The notes under the pieces: model-generated
The model's input: only the letters and a program-made list of their open reading frames with translations
Told to the model about the DNA's origin: nothing
The model's database searches: none
Program-made: the position numbers and the translations under genes
Assembly: GCF_002216145.1 (NCBI RefSeq)
Contig: NZ_CP022278.1
Coordinates: 124,001 to 188,000, forward strand
Direction: 5' to 3'
Origin: Neisseria chenwenguii
GTDB lineage: Bacteria > Pseudomonadota > Gammaproteobacteria > Burkholderiales > Neisseriaceae
DNA: 64,000 nucleotides
Shown here: piece by piece, positions 1-9,828 of the stretch
Position numbering within the stretch: the stretch's first letter is position 1
Layout of the letters: each line of letters starts with the position of its first letter

Positions 1-2
1 TG

Positions 3-593
3 CCCGACCACCTGCCCAAATCCATGCGTAACTACCGCGACAAATACGAGCACCACCTGATTCTGAAAATGGGCGGCAACGGCGTGGACGAAGCACGCGC
101 ATTTCTGAAAAACTATTTCGACGGCAAAAGCGGGGCCTATTTCGAATGCAGCGCCGAAGAAGCCCAAGCCGCCATGCTGCACCGCTTCGCCGTCGCTTCC
201 GCCGCCGTACGCTACCGCGCCGTGCACGACAAAGAAGTCGAAGACATCGTCGCCCTCGACATTGCCCTGCGCCGCGACGACCGCGACTGGTTTGAACACC
301 TGCCGTCTGAAATCGACAATAAAATCAGCCACAAACTCTATTACGGCCATTTTATGTGTCATGTATTCCACCAAGACTACATCGTCAAAAAAGGCCACGA
401 CTGCATGGATTTGGAACACGAAATGCTCGCGCTGCTCGACCAACGCGGCGCGCAATACCCGGCCGAACACAACGTCGGCCACCTTTACGAAGCCAAGCCC
501 GAACTCAAAGCGTTTTACCGCAAGCTCGACCCGACCAACAGCTTCAACCCGGGCATCGGTAAAACGTCCAAGAAGAAAAACTGGGCGGATTGA
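3..593 (+). CDS. dld: Quinone-dependent D-lactate dehydrogenase, C-terminal part (cut by window edge)
   Basis: The reading frame is open from the window edge, so only about the last 196 residues are present; the family is usually near 570 residues. The fragment matches the C-terminal membrane-binding region of respiratory Dld, which oxidises D-lactate to pyruvate at the inner membrane and passes electrons to quinone. Recognisable segments are the FDGKSGAYFECSAEEA stretch, HKLYYGHFMCHVFHQDYIVKKG, and the family-typical end PTNSFNPGIGKTSKKK. The FAD-binding half lies outside the window. A strong hairpin follows the stop codon. Identification rests on recognised family sequence; the N-terminal half cannot be checked here. 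Confidence 0.88.
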   Translation, partial: PDHLPKSMRNYRDKYEHHLILKMGGNGVDEARAFLKNYFDGKSGAYFECSAEEAQAAMLHRFAVASAAVRYRAVHDKEVEDIVALDIALRRDDRDWFEHLPSEIDNKISHKLYYGHFMCHVFHQDYIVKKGHDCMDLEHEMLALLDQRGAQYPAEHNVGHLYEAKPELKAFYRKLDPTNSFNPGIGKTSKKKNWAD

Positions 594-624
594 CGAACCG
601 TTTTTAGAAAACAGAATGTTTTTC

Positions 625-667
625 AAAACAAAAGGCTGTCCGAACATTTCGGACAGCCTTTTGTTTT
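625..667. terminator. Bidirectional hairpin terminator after dld
   Basis: A 20-bp perfect stem with a short CATT-containing loop, flanked by A and T runs on both sides. It sits between the convergent dld and cold-shock-domain genes. The stem core GGCTGTCCGAA resembles a decayed DUS rather than a true one. Confidence 0.85.
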
Positions 668-697
668 CTACATGGCGCAAAAAATCAAAAACATAAA

Positions 698-1225
698 TTA
701 TTGCGCACCAACCGGTTCGGACGCAGAATTTTCAGCGGGAGGAACGCGGGCAGGTTTCGTTTTTTGCGTTTTCCCCTCGACAGCATCCTGCCAAGCCTTG
801 CGCTCGGCAGTGATTTTTTCATGCACTTCATCGACAATCAGCCTGTTGCGTGCAGCGATGGCTTCGGAATGGGCTTCCTGCCAATATTGGAAACCGAAGT
901 AACCGGCGGCGCCCACGATACAGAATCCGATTAGAAGCGCAGGAATGATGCCGGATTTTTTAGAATCGGCATCTTCAATGTCGTCTTCTTCAGCCGGCGG
1001 CTGACGTCCCTCCCCCTCGGCAGCCAGGCAGATGTTGCGGGCTTCATCACGGCCGCGGCGGCCTTTTTCGATTTCAAACGAAACACGCTGCCCTTCAGAC
1101 GGCAGTTCGAGCGGTGTTGCAAAAGCGGAAATTTGGGCAAATACTTCAATTTGGGTATTGTCCACGCAAACCGCCCCAAAGCCACGGTCTTCGTTCCAGC
1201 GGATAATGGTTCCGTAATAGCGCAT
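698..1225 (-). CDS. Cold-shock-domain protein with one membrane helix
   Basis: A 175-residue protein. Residues 1 to about 66 form a cold-shock/OB-fold domain: GTIIRWNEDRGFGAV matches the usual GxVKWFNxxKGFGFI RNP1 region with substitutions, followed by a VFAQISAF stretch in the RNP2 position. An acidic linker (EEDDIEDADS) leads to one hydrophobic helix at about residues 90-112. The C-terminal part is charged and helical, ending in a proline-rich tail. Cold-shock domains bind single-stranded nucleic acid; the membrane anchor suggests a tethered RNA- or DNA-binding function, which is inference. Related proteins often carry a multi-helix DUF1294 domain instead. It is convergent with dld. Confidence 0.8.
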   Translation of the reverse strand: MRYYGTIIRWNEDRGFGAVCVDNTQIEVFAQISAFATPLELPSEGQRVSFEIEKGRRGRDEARNICLAAEGEGRQPPAEEDDIEDADSKKSGIIPALLIGFCIVGAAGYFGFQYWQEAHSEAIAARNRLIVDEVHEKITAERKAWQDAVEGKTQKTKPARVPPAENSASEPVGAQ

Positions 1226-1684
1226 GATTTTAGTCTTGAAATAATTATTTGGTATATTTTAAACGAAAATTTTGAAAACATCTGCATTTATTTTCCAAAC
1301 ACAGGCGGAAAATTTCGTAGTAGAAACCGGCGGTCGCGACAGCAAACAGTAAAAGCAGAGAAAACTTACGCCGCATCGTTCCCATTCCGTCTTACAACCT
1401 TATAAAACACGGTCTTATGCAAATATTCTTCAGTTATTGAAAATATCATTTTTTTGAAAATCCATGACGAAATTTAATTTAACGGTATTTATTTTGGATA
1501 AACGGTTGCAAGATTTGTTACTTCTTCGCAACAAATATCATTACCTGTCTGACCAAACAATGCCAGGTATGGCTATGTCGGAGTTTTCAAATAAAGTATA
1601 TTGGCTGTTTTAACGGCAAATCCGCTCCGGCAGCGTAAACCGCCGTCTTTGTTATATGTTAAGAGATTGTTTTGGGCACGGAAA
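1226..1684. other. Intergenic region without recognised gene
   Basis: About 460 bases, AT-rich in the first half, between the divergent cold-shock-domain gene and the DMT exporter. It must hold both promoters, but I cannot assign convincing -35/-10 pairs. It contains no DUS pair and no repeat element that I recognise. In-frame extension of the exporter gene back to about 1601 is possible but is not supported by membrane-protein homology. Confidence 0.5.
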
Positions 1685-2575
1685 ATGACAACGCAGGAAA
1701 ATAAAGACCCGCTCGGCTCGGGTTGGATGATTGTGGCAGCGGTGTGTTTTACACTGATGAACCTCGCCATCAAAGCGGCGGCAAAAGAATTTGCGTTTAC
1801 CAGCGGCGAGCTGGTGTTTTGGCGCATGAGTTTTGCCGCGCTGTTTTTGGGCATTACCGCCAAAGCGCGCGGCGATACCTTTGCCACACCGCATTGGAAA
1901 AGCCATCTCAACCGCAGCGTGGTCGGCTCGGCGGCGATGCTGTGCCTGTTTTATTCGATTACCCATCTGCCGCTGGCGACCAGCATTACCTTGAGCTATA
2001 CCTCGTCGATTTTTCTGGCGGTATTTTCGTTTTTCGTTTTTAAAGAACGGATTGCGCCTTATACCCAAGCCGTGCTGCTGATCGGTTTCGGCGGCGTGAT
2101 GCTTCTGCTCAACCCTTCCTTCGGCGGCGGGCAGGAAACCGCCGCGCTGGTCGGTTTGGCGGGCGGTGCGATGTCGGGCTGGGCGTATTTGCAGGTGCGC
2201 GAACTATCCCTTTTGAGCGAACCCGGCTGGCGCGTGGTGTTTTACTTTTCCGTCGTCGGCACGCTGATGGCTGCCGTTTGGGCCACGCTGACCGGCTGGC
2301 ACGCGCTTTCATGGGCGGCGCTGCCGTATCTTTCAGCTATCGGCTTGACCGCGATGGTGGCGCAGCTCTGCATGACCCGCGCCTACAAAGTCGGCAACAA
2401 ATTTACCGTCGCATCATTGTCTTACCTGACCGTCGTCTTTTCCGCACTTGCCGGCATGATAATCTTGGGCGATAAAATCACTTGGCAGGAAGCGGCGGGT
2501 ATGATAATTATCGTCTTGAGCGGCATTCTGAGCGGTATCAAACCCGTACAAATCAAAAAACTGTTTATCCGATAA
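1685..2575 (+). CDS. DMT-superfamily transporter (EamA domains)
   Basis: A 296-residue integral membrane protein with about ten hydrophobic helices arranged as two EamA repeats, typical of the drug/metabolite transporter superfamily. Recognisable features are the GELVFWRMSFAALFL segment of the first repeat, the TSITLSYTSSIFLAVFSFF helix, and the second-repeat SALAGMIILGD end. These proteins export small metabolites or amino acids; the substrate cannot be read from sequence. I place the start at the ATG before TTQENKD, because the 28 residues upstream are not membrane-like. The STAS/SEC14-like gene follows 16 bases later and may be co-transcribed. Confidence 0.85.
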   Translation: MTTQENKDPLGSGWMIVAAVCFTLMNLAIKAAAKEFAFTSGELVFWRMSFAALFLGITAKARGDTFATPHWKSHLNRSVVGSAAMLCLFYSITHLPLATSITLSYTSSIFLAVFSFFVFKERIAPYTQAVLLIGFGGVMLLLNPSFGGGQETAALVGLAGGAMSGWAYLQVRELSLLSEPGWRVVFYFSVVGTLMAAVWATLTGWHALSWAALPYLSAIGLTAMVAQLCMTRAYKVGNKFTVASLSYLTVVFSALAGMIILGDKITWQEAAGMIIIVLSGILSGIKPVQIKKLFIR

Positions 2576-2591
2576 CAACAAGGAGTGTGTC

Positions 2592-2948
2592 ATGATTTCC
2601 ATCCGCGAGCAGTCTTACGGCCTCAACGTGGCGATTTACAACGAATTTACGCTGGAAGATTTCCAAGAGCTCGAGCGGGCGCTACTGGCTGAAAAAGGCA
2701 AAATCCACCTGCCCGACATTCTGCTCGACATGTCGATGCTGAAAGACTTTACCATCGATATGGCGGTGGAACAGGTCAAGTTTCTCAATGAGCACGACAA
2801 CGATTTCGGCCGTGTCGCCGTCGTTACCGACGACATCTGGATCAAGCTCGGCGCGCGCCTTTCCAGTCTTTTGACCAACCAACACCCGAAATATTTCGAG
2901 GATACCGCCAAAGCGCAGGCCTGGCTGTTGGAACACAATTCGAAGTAA
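2592..2948 (+). CDS. STAS/SEC14-like (SpoIIAA-like) protein
   Basis: A soluble 118-residue protein with a strong ribosome binding site (AAGGAGTG) just before the ATG. The alternating pattern, with the LPDILLDMSMLKDFTID core, GRVAVVTDDIWIKLGARLSSLL and a C-terminal AKAWLLE-like helix (TAKAQAWLLEHN), matches the SpoIIAA-like fold (STAS/SEC14 family), small proteins with a pocket for lipophilic or nucleotide ligands. No molecular function is established for this branch. It follows the DMT exporter closely, so the two probably share a transcript. Confidence 0.75.
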   Translation: MISIREQSYGLNVAIYNEFTLEDFQELERALLAEKGKIHLPDILLDMSMLKDFTIDMAVEQVKFLNEHDNDFGRVAVVTDDIWIKLGARLSSLLTNQHPKYFEDTAKAQAWLLEHNSK

Positions 2949-2963
2949 AAGGGAAAAACACTC

Positions 2964-3015
2964 AGGCCGTCTGAAAACTTTGATGTTGTTGACAAACAAA
3001 GTTTTCGGACGGCCT
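2964..3015. terminator. DUS-pair hairpin between convergent genes
   Basis: An inverted pair of DUS-like sequences (AGGCCGTCTGAAAACTTTG and its complement, with one base change in the right arm: GGACGGCCT). It separates the STAS-like gene from the convergent dehydrogenase gene and can serve both. Confidence 0.8.
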
Positions 3016-3033
3016 CAGCGTATCTTAACAGCC

Positions 3034-3900
3034 TTAATCTTCCGCCAAATGTAAATAAACACCGGAAACGTCTTCGCCGCCGTATCCTTCGGCGACGGCC
3101 CGGCGGTAGCTTTCGGCAACGGTTTCAACGGCGGGCAGAGTTTTGCCGGCGGCTTTCAACTCGGCGCAGGCGAGGTTTAAATCTTTGCTTGCGTGTTTGA
3201 GCATGAAGGCGGGCGGGAATTTCTGTTCGGCCCACAGGGATTTTTTGGTTTGGAACATAGGCGAATCCATGGCGGAATTGCCTATGGCGTCAACAATGGC
3301 GGCGGTATCGACGCCGAATTGGCGCGCCATCAGCATGGCTTCGCTGTATGCTTCGCCGAAAATGCCCAAGAGCGAATTGAGCACGAGTTTCGCGCCCGAA
3401 CCTTTGCCGACGGCGCCGAAATGGAAGGTTTTTTTGCCGAGCGCATCAAAGGCTTTTTGCAGCGGCGACAGCAAATCGTTGTCGCCGCCGAACAAAATCA
3501 GCAGCGTGCCGTTGGTGGCGGGGCCGACGGAACCGGAAACGGGCGCTTCGGCAAAACGGCCGCCGGCATTTTCGACCAATGCTTTGACGGCAAGGTTTTC
3601 AGACGGCGCAATGGTACTCATGTTGACGATGATTTTGTCTTTGAGCAGTGCTTGGATGTCGGCGTTTAAGATGTCGCAGACGGCAGTGTAATCAGAAATC
3701 ATCAGGAAAATCACGGGAAAATTTTGCACCAGCTCTGCGGTAGAATTGAAAATTTTCGCGCCTTTTTCGGCAAAGGCCTGCGCTTTGTCGGGCGAGCGGT
3801 TGTAAACGCCGACCTTAAAGCCGTGTTCCAACAGGCGGTTGACCATCGGGACGCCCATCTGGCCCAAGCCTATCCAGCCGATGTCGTTGTATGTATTCAT
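3034..3900 (-). CDS. NAD(P)-dependent beta-hydroxyacid dehydrogenase (GarR/MmsB family)
   Basis: A 288-residue enzyme of the 3-hydroxyisobutyrate / tartronate-semialdehyde reductase family. The N-terminal Rossmann domain has GLGQMG at residues 11-16. The substrate-binding APVSGSVGPATNGTL segment lies near residue 119, and the catalytic lysine (K171) with N175 is in GSGAKLVLNSLLG. The helical C-terminal domain includes LKHASKDLNLA. Family members interconvert a beta-hydroxyacid and its semialdehyde; the substrate (2-hydroxy-3-oxopropionate, 3-hydroxyisobutyrate or succinic semialdehyde) cannot be decided here. It stands alone on this strand, with DUS hairpins on both sides. Confidence 0.88.
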   Translation of the reverse strand: MNTYNDIGWIGLGQMGVPMVNRLLEHGFKVGVYNRSPDKAQAFAEKGAKIFNSTAELVQNFPVIFLMISDYTAVCDILNADIQALLKDKIIVNMSTIAPSENLAVKALVENAGGRFAEAPVSGSVGPATNGTLLILFGGDNDLLSPLQKAFDALGKKTFHFGAVGKGSGAKLVLNSLLGIFGEAYSEAMLMARQFGVDTAAIVDAIGNSAMDSPMFQTKKSLWAEQKFPPAFMLKHASKDLNLACAELKAAGKTLPAVETVAESYRRAVAEGYGGEDVSGVYLHLAED

Positions 3901-3960
3901 TTTGAAATCTCCTTTTGCGTGAACGGGATAGCGGTGTTCCGTTTACATGATAATACGGGA

Positions 3961-4000
3961 AAAGGCCGTCTGAAAACTGTTTTGTTTTCAGACGGCCTTT
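3961..4000. terminator. DUS-pair hairpin downstream of the beta-helix protein gene
   Basis: A perfect inverted pair AAAGGCCGTCTGAAAAC / GTTTTCAGACGGCCTTT with a short loop. It lies 3' of the leftward beta-helix gene and upstream of the dehydrogenase gene. Confidence 0.8.
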
Positions 4001-4029
4001 GGGGTTGGGAGCGTCCTCCCGACAGAGCC

Positions 4030-4093
4030 GTAGGTTGAGCATCCAATCCGGTACAGGACTTTCAAACTCGCCGGATTCAGATGCCCGACCTGC
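4030..4093. repeat. Degenerate REPIN-like inverted element
   Basis: A GTAGGTTGAGCATCC arm on the left and an inverted arm ending GCCCGACCTGC on the right, about 64 bases overall. The layout is that of two inverted GTAG-headed REP sequences, but both arms have drifted. The better copies are at 21366, 26008, 41453 and 56912. Confidence 0.45.
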
Positions 4094-4128
4094 GGTTTGC
4101 TGTTTTCAGACGGCCTCTTACCAAATCA

Positions 4129-7104
4129 TCAAATCACTGCCGCATGTTCTTCGGTATTGATGGTAAAGGTATCGTTGAGGCCGGCATATTCGTAATGCTC
4201 TGTGTCGGCATTGATATGGGCGGCATCGTAGGCGGTAAAGAGCGAACTGATGTTGAACGAATCAGCCTCGAGGTCGAAGACGGTGGTCAGTTCAGGGTCT
4301 TTTGCATCGGCAGCGGCTTTGGCGGCTTGGAAGGCTTCTAAGTCGTCGCTTTCTACGTTGGAGCGGACATCGACGGCTTTGCCGTTGTAAGTATTGTCCA
4401 CGGCGATGAAAGAAGCTTTGCTGGTTTCAATCCAACCTTTATACAGCGTTTTTGCGTTCACAACATCGCTGTTGATGGTGTTGTCGCTAACTGTCGCGCT
4501 GACGTTTTCGCTGCCGGAACGGCCGAGAATGCTGATGATGGATTTGTCCATCGTACCGTGCAGGGTCAGCGTGTTGTCGGTTACGGTGTAGGTTTCGGCG
4601 TTGCCGATTAATTGGATGGCCTCGACCGTACCGTTGGATTTGCCGATGGTCAGGTTGTTGTCGCTGACGGTTACACTGCCGCGCAGGGTATCGGTCATAC
4701 CGCTTTCCTGTACATAGACTGCAACCGAACCGTTCAGGATTTCGCCGATTTCAGCGGTGTTGCCGCTAATGTTGATAGTGCCTGAACCGGCGCCGGCTAC
4801 TTTATTGAGCGAAGTATCGTTCAATACGGCAATCAGATAGCGTGTTGCTTCGCCTGTGATGGTATTGCCGGTAATGTTGGCGGTGTAGTCGATGCTGTGC
4901 TCGTAGTTGCGGAACTCGATAGCGTAGGTCTGCATGGCTTTGTTGAGTACATCTAATCCGCTGATTTTGTTACCGGTAATTTCGTAAACAGCATCATCAG
5001 TATGCAGATCACGGCGCTGGGTGTTGGTTTGCAGTTGGATGGCGGAATAGCCTTGGTAACGGGTACCCAAGTCGTCGTCGTTGATCAAACGAAACGCGGC
5101 ATCTTGAATAACGGTGTTGTCAGCGATTTTGACTTTGTCCATGGCAAATTGGCGGTTGTACACGGCAATGCCGTAGAGACGGTCGCCGTTGGAGACATTG
5201 CCGACGATGGTGATGTCGGTACCGTCGTGCGAATCCAAGCCTTTGCGGTAGTTATGGTCGGTATAGTTATTGGTAAAGGTAATACCTTTGTTGTAGCTGC
5301 CGGCCATAGTGGCAATGCCGTAACCGGTGCCGCCGTCGGCTTCATGGCCGTTCCACGACAGGGTGTTGCCGTCTGCGGTAAAGTTTTTCTGGTAGGAAAC
5401 CAGTGCGCCGGCAACGCGGTTGTTGTGCAGGTAGCTGTTCTCGATGCGGTTGTTTTCACCCCAAGGCAGATTGGCATCGTCTTCGTCGATTTCGTTGCGA
5501 ATCAGACGGGCTTTGTAGGTACGGCCTTGTACACTGCGCGGATCGCGGGTTAACGTTTCCGTTGAAGTGAAAATCACGCCGGCACGGTTGACACCGGATA
5601 CTTCGACGCCGCTAATCAAGGTGTCGCCGGCATCGTTGACCAAAATGCCGCTGACTTTGCCGAAGTAGCTTTGGCCTTTGCGGTAAAAATCATTGTTGGT
5701 ATATTCAACCGACAAATCGGCAACGGTTACACCGTTGACGCCGTCCACCAGAATGCCGGCAAACGCGCGGATGTCGTCTTCGTTGGAATTGGAGTTGAAC
5801 ACACCGGTTTGCGCTTTGTCGAACGAAATTTCAGTCTCGCCCATACCGTCGCCGAAGAGCGCGGTAACACCGTTTAACGATTTATTGATAACGATTTGGT
5901 CGGAAATATACAGCTTGCCGCCGAGATAAACCGCCGCATTTTCGGCATGAGCCGCCGCCAGCGCATTTTTAATCGCAGCGAGGCTGTCGGTTTTGCCGCT
6001 TTGGTCGGTACCGAAATCAGCAGCGTCGATGTATTTGCCGTATTTTTCGGTGTGGTGGATTTTATAAGCGATGGTTTTTCCGTCGGCTGCGATAAATGTT
6101 TTGTGGTCGGTAACGGTGGAATCGGCGGAATAGTCAACGTCGGATTTTTCAATCACATGAGCAACTTTTTTGTCAGTTGATTCAGTTGTTCCATCAGTTT
6201 TTTCAGTGGTGCCAGCTTTCTCGGCAGCAACTTTCTCGGCAGCAGCTTTCTCGGCAGCGGCTTTTTCAGCAGCGGCTTTCTCGGCAGCGGCTTTCTCGGC
6301 AGCGGCTTTCTCGGCAGCGGCTTTCTCGGCAGCGGCTTTCTCGGCAGCGGCTTTCTCGGCAGCGGCTTTCTCGGCAGCGGCTTTCTCGGCAGCGGCTTTC
6401 TCGGCAGCGGCTTTCTCGGCAGCGGCTTTCTCGGCAGCGGCTTTCTCGGCAGCGGCTTTCTCGGCAGCGGCTTTCTCGGCAGCGGCTTTCTCGGCAGCGG
6501 CTTTCTCGGCAGCGGCTTTCTCGGCAGCGGCTTTCTCGGCAGCGGCTTTCTCGGCAGCGGCTTTCTCGGCAGCGGCTTTCTCGGCAGCGGCTTTCTCGGC
6601 AGCGGCTTTCTCGGCAGCGGCTTTCTCGGCAGCGGCTTTCTCGGCAGCGGCATCGTCTGTGCTTTGGCTGTCTGAACCGCCACCGCCACCACCAGCGGCT
6701 GCACCGGCCAAGCCTGCACCGCCGAGTCCGCCGAGTGTGTACAGTAGGTTGCGGCCGATACCGGATTGGGCGGCAACTTCTATCTGTTCGGCGAGGTAGG
6801 AGGCGGGGGTGTCCAGATAAGATTCAGGAGTGTTCAGCGCAATGTCGTAAGTTTGATTGGCTGCAGATTTCGGTGCGGCGGCTTTTGCGGTTTTGCCGGC
6901 TTCTGCCGAAGCTTCTTCTTCAGGCAGGGGCAGCCATTCGCGTGGGGCAGAACCATCGGTTAAAACGTCGGAGAGCACGGCATTTTGCGCGTTTTCGGCA
7001 TTCAGAACGGCTTCGTCGAGGGGCGGCTCGTTTTGAATGTGCAGATTTTGGACAGACGAAGTCTGTTTGACTGCCGCTTGTGCAGTCTGGTTGGTTTTTT
7101 GCAT
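4129..7104 (-). CDS. Right-handed beta-helix surface protein with AAAEK-repeat stalk
   Basis: A 991-residue protein with four visible regions. Residues 1-115 are polar and disordered-looking, with no cleavable signal peptide. Residues 116-143 form a Gly/Ala hydrophobic segment followed by a run of glycines, a layout seen near the N-terminus of large type I secreted adhesins. Residues about 152-293 are about 28 tandem AAAEK pentapeptides, predicted to form a long rigid helix. Residues about 320-930 begin like pectate-lyase-superfamily domains (ADFGTDQSGKTDSLAAIKNA) and continue as Asn/Gly-rich beta-helix rungs (ITGNTITG, VSDNTI). The end (FDLEADSFNISSLF then DTFTINTEEHAAVI) resembles type I secretion C-termini, although I see no RTX nonapeptides. 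The likely role is a surface or secreted adhesin or polysaccharide-active protein; this is inference. It is a single gene with no transporter genes next to it. Confidence 0.8.
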   Translation of the reverse strand: MQKTNQTAQAAVKQTSSVQNLHIQNEPPLDEAVLNAENAQNAVLSDVLTDGSAPREWLPLPEEEASAEAGKTAKAAAPKSAANQTYDIALNTPESYLDTPASYLAEQIEVAAQSGIGRNLLYTLGGLGGAGLAGAAAGGGGGGSDSQSTDDAAAEKAAAEKAAAEKAAAEKAAAEKAAAEKAAAEKAAAEKAAAEKAAAEKAAAEKAAAEKAAAEKAAAEKAAAEKAAAEKAAAEKAAAEKAAAEKAAAEKAAAEKAAAEKAAAEKAAAEKAAAEKAAAEKAAAEKAAAEKVAAEKAGTTEKTDGTTESTDKKVAHVIEKSDVDYSADSTVTDHKTFIAADGKTIAYKIHHTEKYGKYIDAADFGTDQSGKTDSLAAIKNALAAAHAENAAVYLGGKLYISDQIVINKSLNGVTALFGDGMGETEISFDKAQTGVFNSNSNEDDIRAFAGILVDGVNGVTVADLSVEYTNNDFYRKGQSYFGKVSGILVNDAGDTLISGVEVSGVNRAGVIFTSTETLTRDPRSVQGRTYKARLIRNEIDEDDANLPWGENNRIENSYLHNNRVAGALVSYQKNFTADGNTLSWNGHEADGGTGYGIATMAGSYNKGITFTNNYTDHNYRKGLDSHDGTDITIVGNVSNGDRLYGIAVYNRQFAMDKVKIADNTVIQDAAFRLINDDDLGTRYQGYSAIQLQTNTQRRDLHTDDAVYEITGNKISGLDVLNKAMQTYAIEFRNYEHSIDYTANITGNTITGEATRYLIAVLNDTSLNKVAGAGSGTINISGNTAEIGEILNGSVAVYVQESGMTDTLRGSVTVSDNNLTIGKSNGTVEAIQLIGNAETYTVTDNTLTLHGTMDKSIISILGRSGSENVSATVSDNTINSDVVNAKTLYKGWIETSKASFIAVDNTYNGKAVDVRSNVESDDLEAFQAAKAAADAKDPELTTVFDLEADSFNISSLFTAYDAAHINADTEHYEYAGLNDTFTINTEEHAAVI
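6226..6650. repeat. Tandem 15-bp repeat encoding AAAEK (about 28 copies)
   Basis: The unit AGCGGCTTTCTCGGC is repeated almost without change; only the copies near the 6226 end diverge (AGCAACTTTCTCGGC, and one with TTTTCAGC). Because the unit is five codons, gain or loss of copies keeps frame and only changes stalk length. Open frames on the opposite strand here are produced by the repeat. Confidence 0.95.
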
Positions 7105-7483
7105 TTTGAAAGTCCCGTAAGTGTTTTAAGTGTTGCGGATTTATCCGCTCTTTTGTAAAAATCTTTTAAGCTCTATTGCATATTTTATTTTGTTATATTT
7201 TGTCTGTTTTATATTTTTTAAAATATAAAAAGTTAAACGAAAATTAACAAAGCTATTTGCATATTCACTTAAGATTTACTGCAATGTTATGTAAACGGAA
7301 ATAATGACGCAATAATTTTTATACCCTTTTTAAATATTGCATTGTTTTATTTTAGAATTTATATTGATGCAAAATTGTTACCAAGAGTATTGATGTCATA
7401 TGAAATAGTGAATTTTGGATATCGGATAGTCGGTATAAAAACAGTTTTAACGGTATATTTTTGAGGTTTTTTGAAATTTTCAG
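7105..7483. other. Very AT-rich upstream region of the beta-helix gene
   Basis: Most of this stretch, especially 7140-7460, is strikingly AT-rich against a GC-rich background. It lacks DUS and contains no plausible gene. It includes a perfect palindrome GCGGATTTATCCGC at about 7135-7148, inside the probable leader of the beta-helix gene, and TATATTTTTTAAAATATA near 7211. Many TATAAT-like hexamers make any single promoter call unsafe. Confidence 0.6.
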
Positions 7484-7521
7484 ACAAAAAAACAGCCCGC
7501 ACGGTGTCGCCGTTCGGGCTG
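7484..7521 (-). terminator. Terminator of argS
   Basis: On the minus strand, a CAGCCCG(N)ACGG-type stem closes with its complement and is followed by a run of seven T. It lies just after the argS stop codon and is not built from DUS. Confidence 0.85.
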
Positions 7522-7566
7522 TAAAACATCAGTAATCAAATTTCAAACGGCCATTTTCAGACGGCC

Positions 7567-9520
<1,954 letters not shown>

Positions 9521-9530
9521 AGAGAACGTG

Positions 9531-9558
9531 ATTATAACCGATTTTCCGCCGTCGGCAA
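9531..9558 (-). promoter_or_regulatory. Promoter of the 4.5S RNA gene
   Basis: On the minus strand, -35 TTGCCG (9558-9553) and a perfect -10 TATAAT (9536-9531) are separated by 16 bases. The predicted start is near 9522, at the 5' end of the SRP RNA helix. Confidence 0.8.
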
Positions 9559-9828
9559 GCGCGATTTTCCTGCCCTGCTGCCGCGCATGGTTTTTCAGAC
9601 GGCATGACGGTGTGGGGGCGTCATGAAAAATCTGCGGCGCATCATGCTGCCGTGTGATTACGCCCGCGCAGATTGTTGACAAAATTTCCTTCATAAAAAC
9701 AAGTACCCGATGCAAACTACTCTCTTTTCTGCATTGAAAAACAACGGAAATTAAACTACATTAACGGCTTTCCAAAAACAGCCGCACTGTTTTCAGACGG
9801 CCTGAAAATTCAAAAAACGGAACACACC

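Noticed and set aside
6226..6650. CRISPR-like array
   Set aside because: The units are contiguous 15-mers without spacers and lie inside a coding sequence.
6153..7070. Long open frames on both strands over the repeat (FSAAA..., LSRQR..., RKPLP... proteins)
   Set aside because: They are produced by the 15-bp tandem repeat, which is open in several frames. Only the leftward 991-residue frame has non-repeat domains on both sides.
4129..7104. Autotransporter (type V) assignment for the beta-helix protein
   Set aside because: There is no signal peptide and no C-terminal beta-barrel domain ending in an aromatic residue; the C-terminus is acidic and ends HAAVI.
9676..9704. TTGACA near 9676 as promoter of the large oxidoreductase gene
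   Set aside because: No acceptable -10 lies 16-18 bases downstream; the match may be chance.
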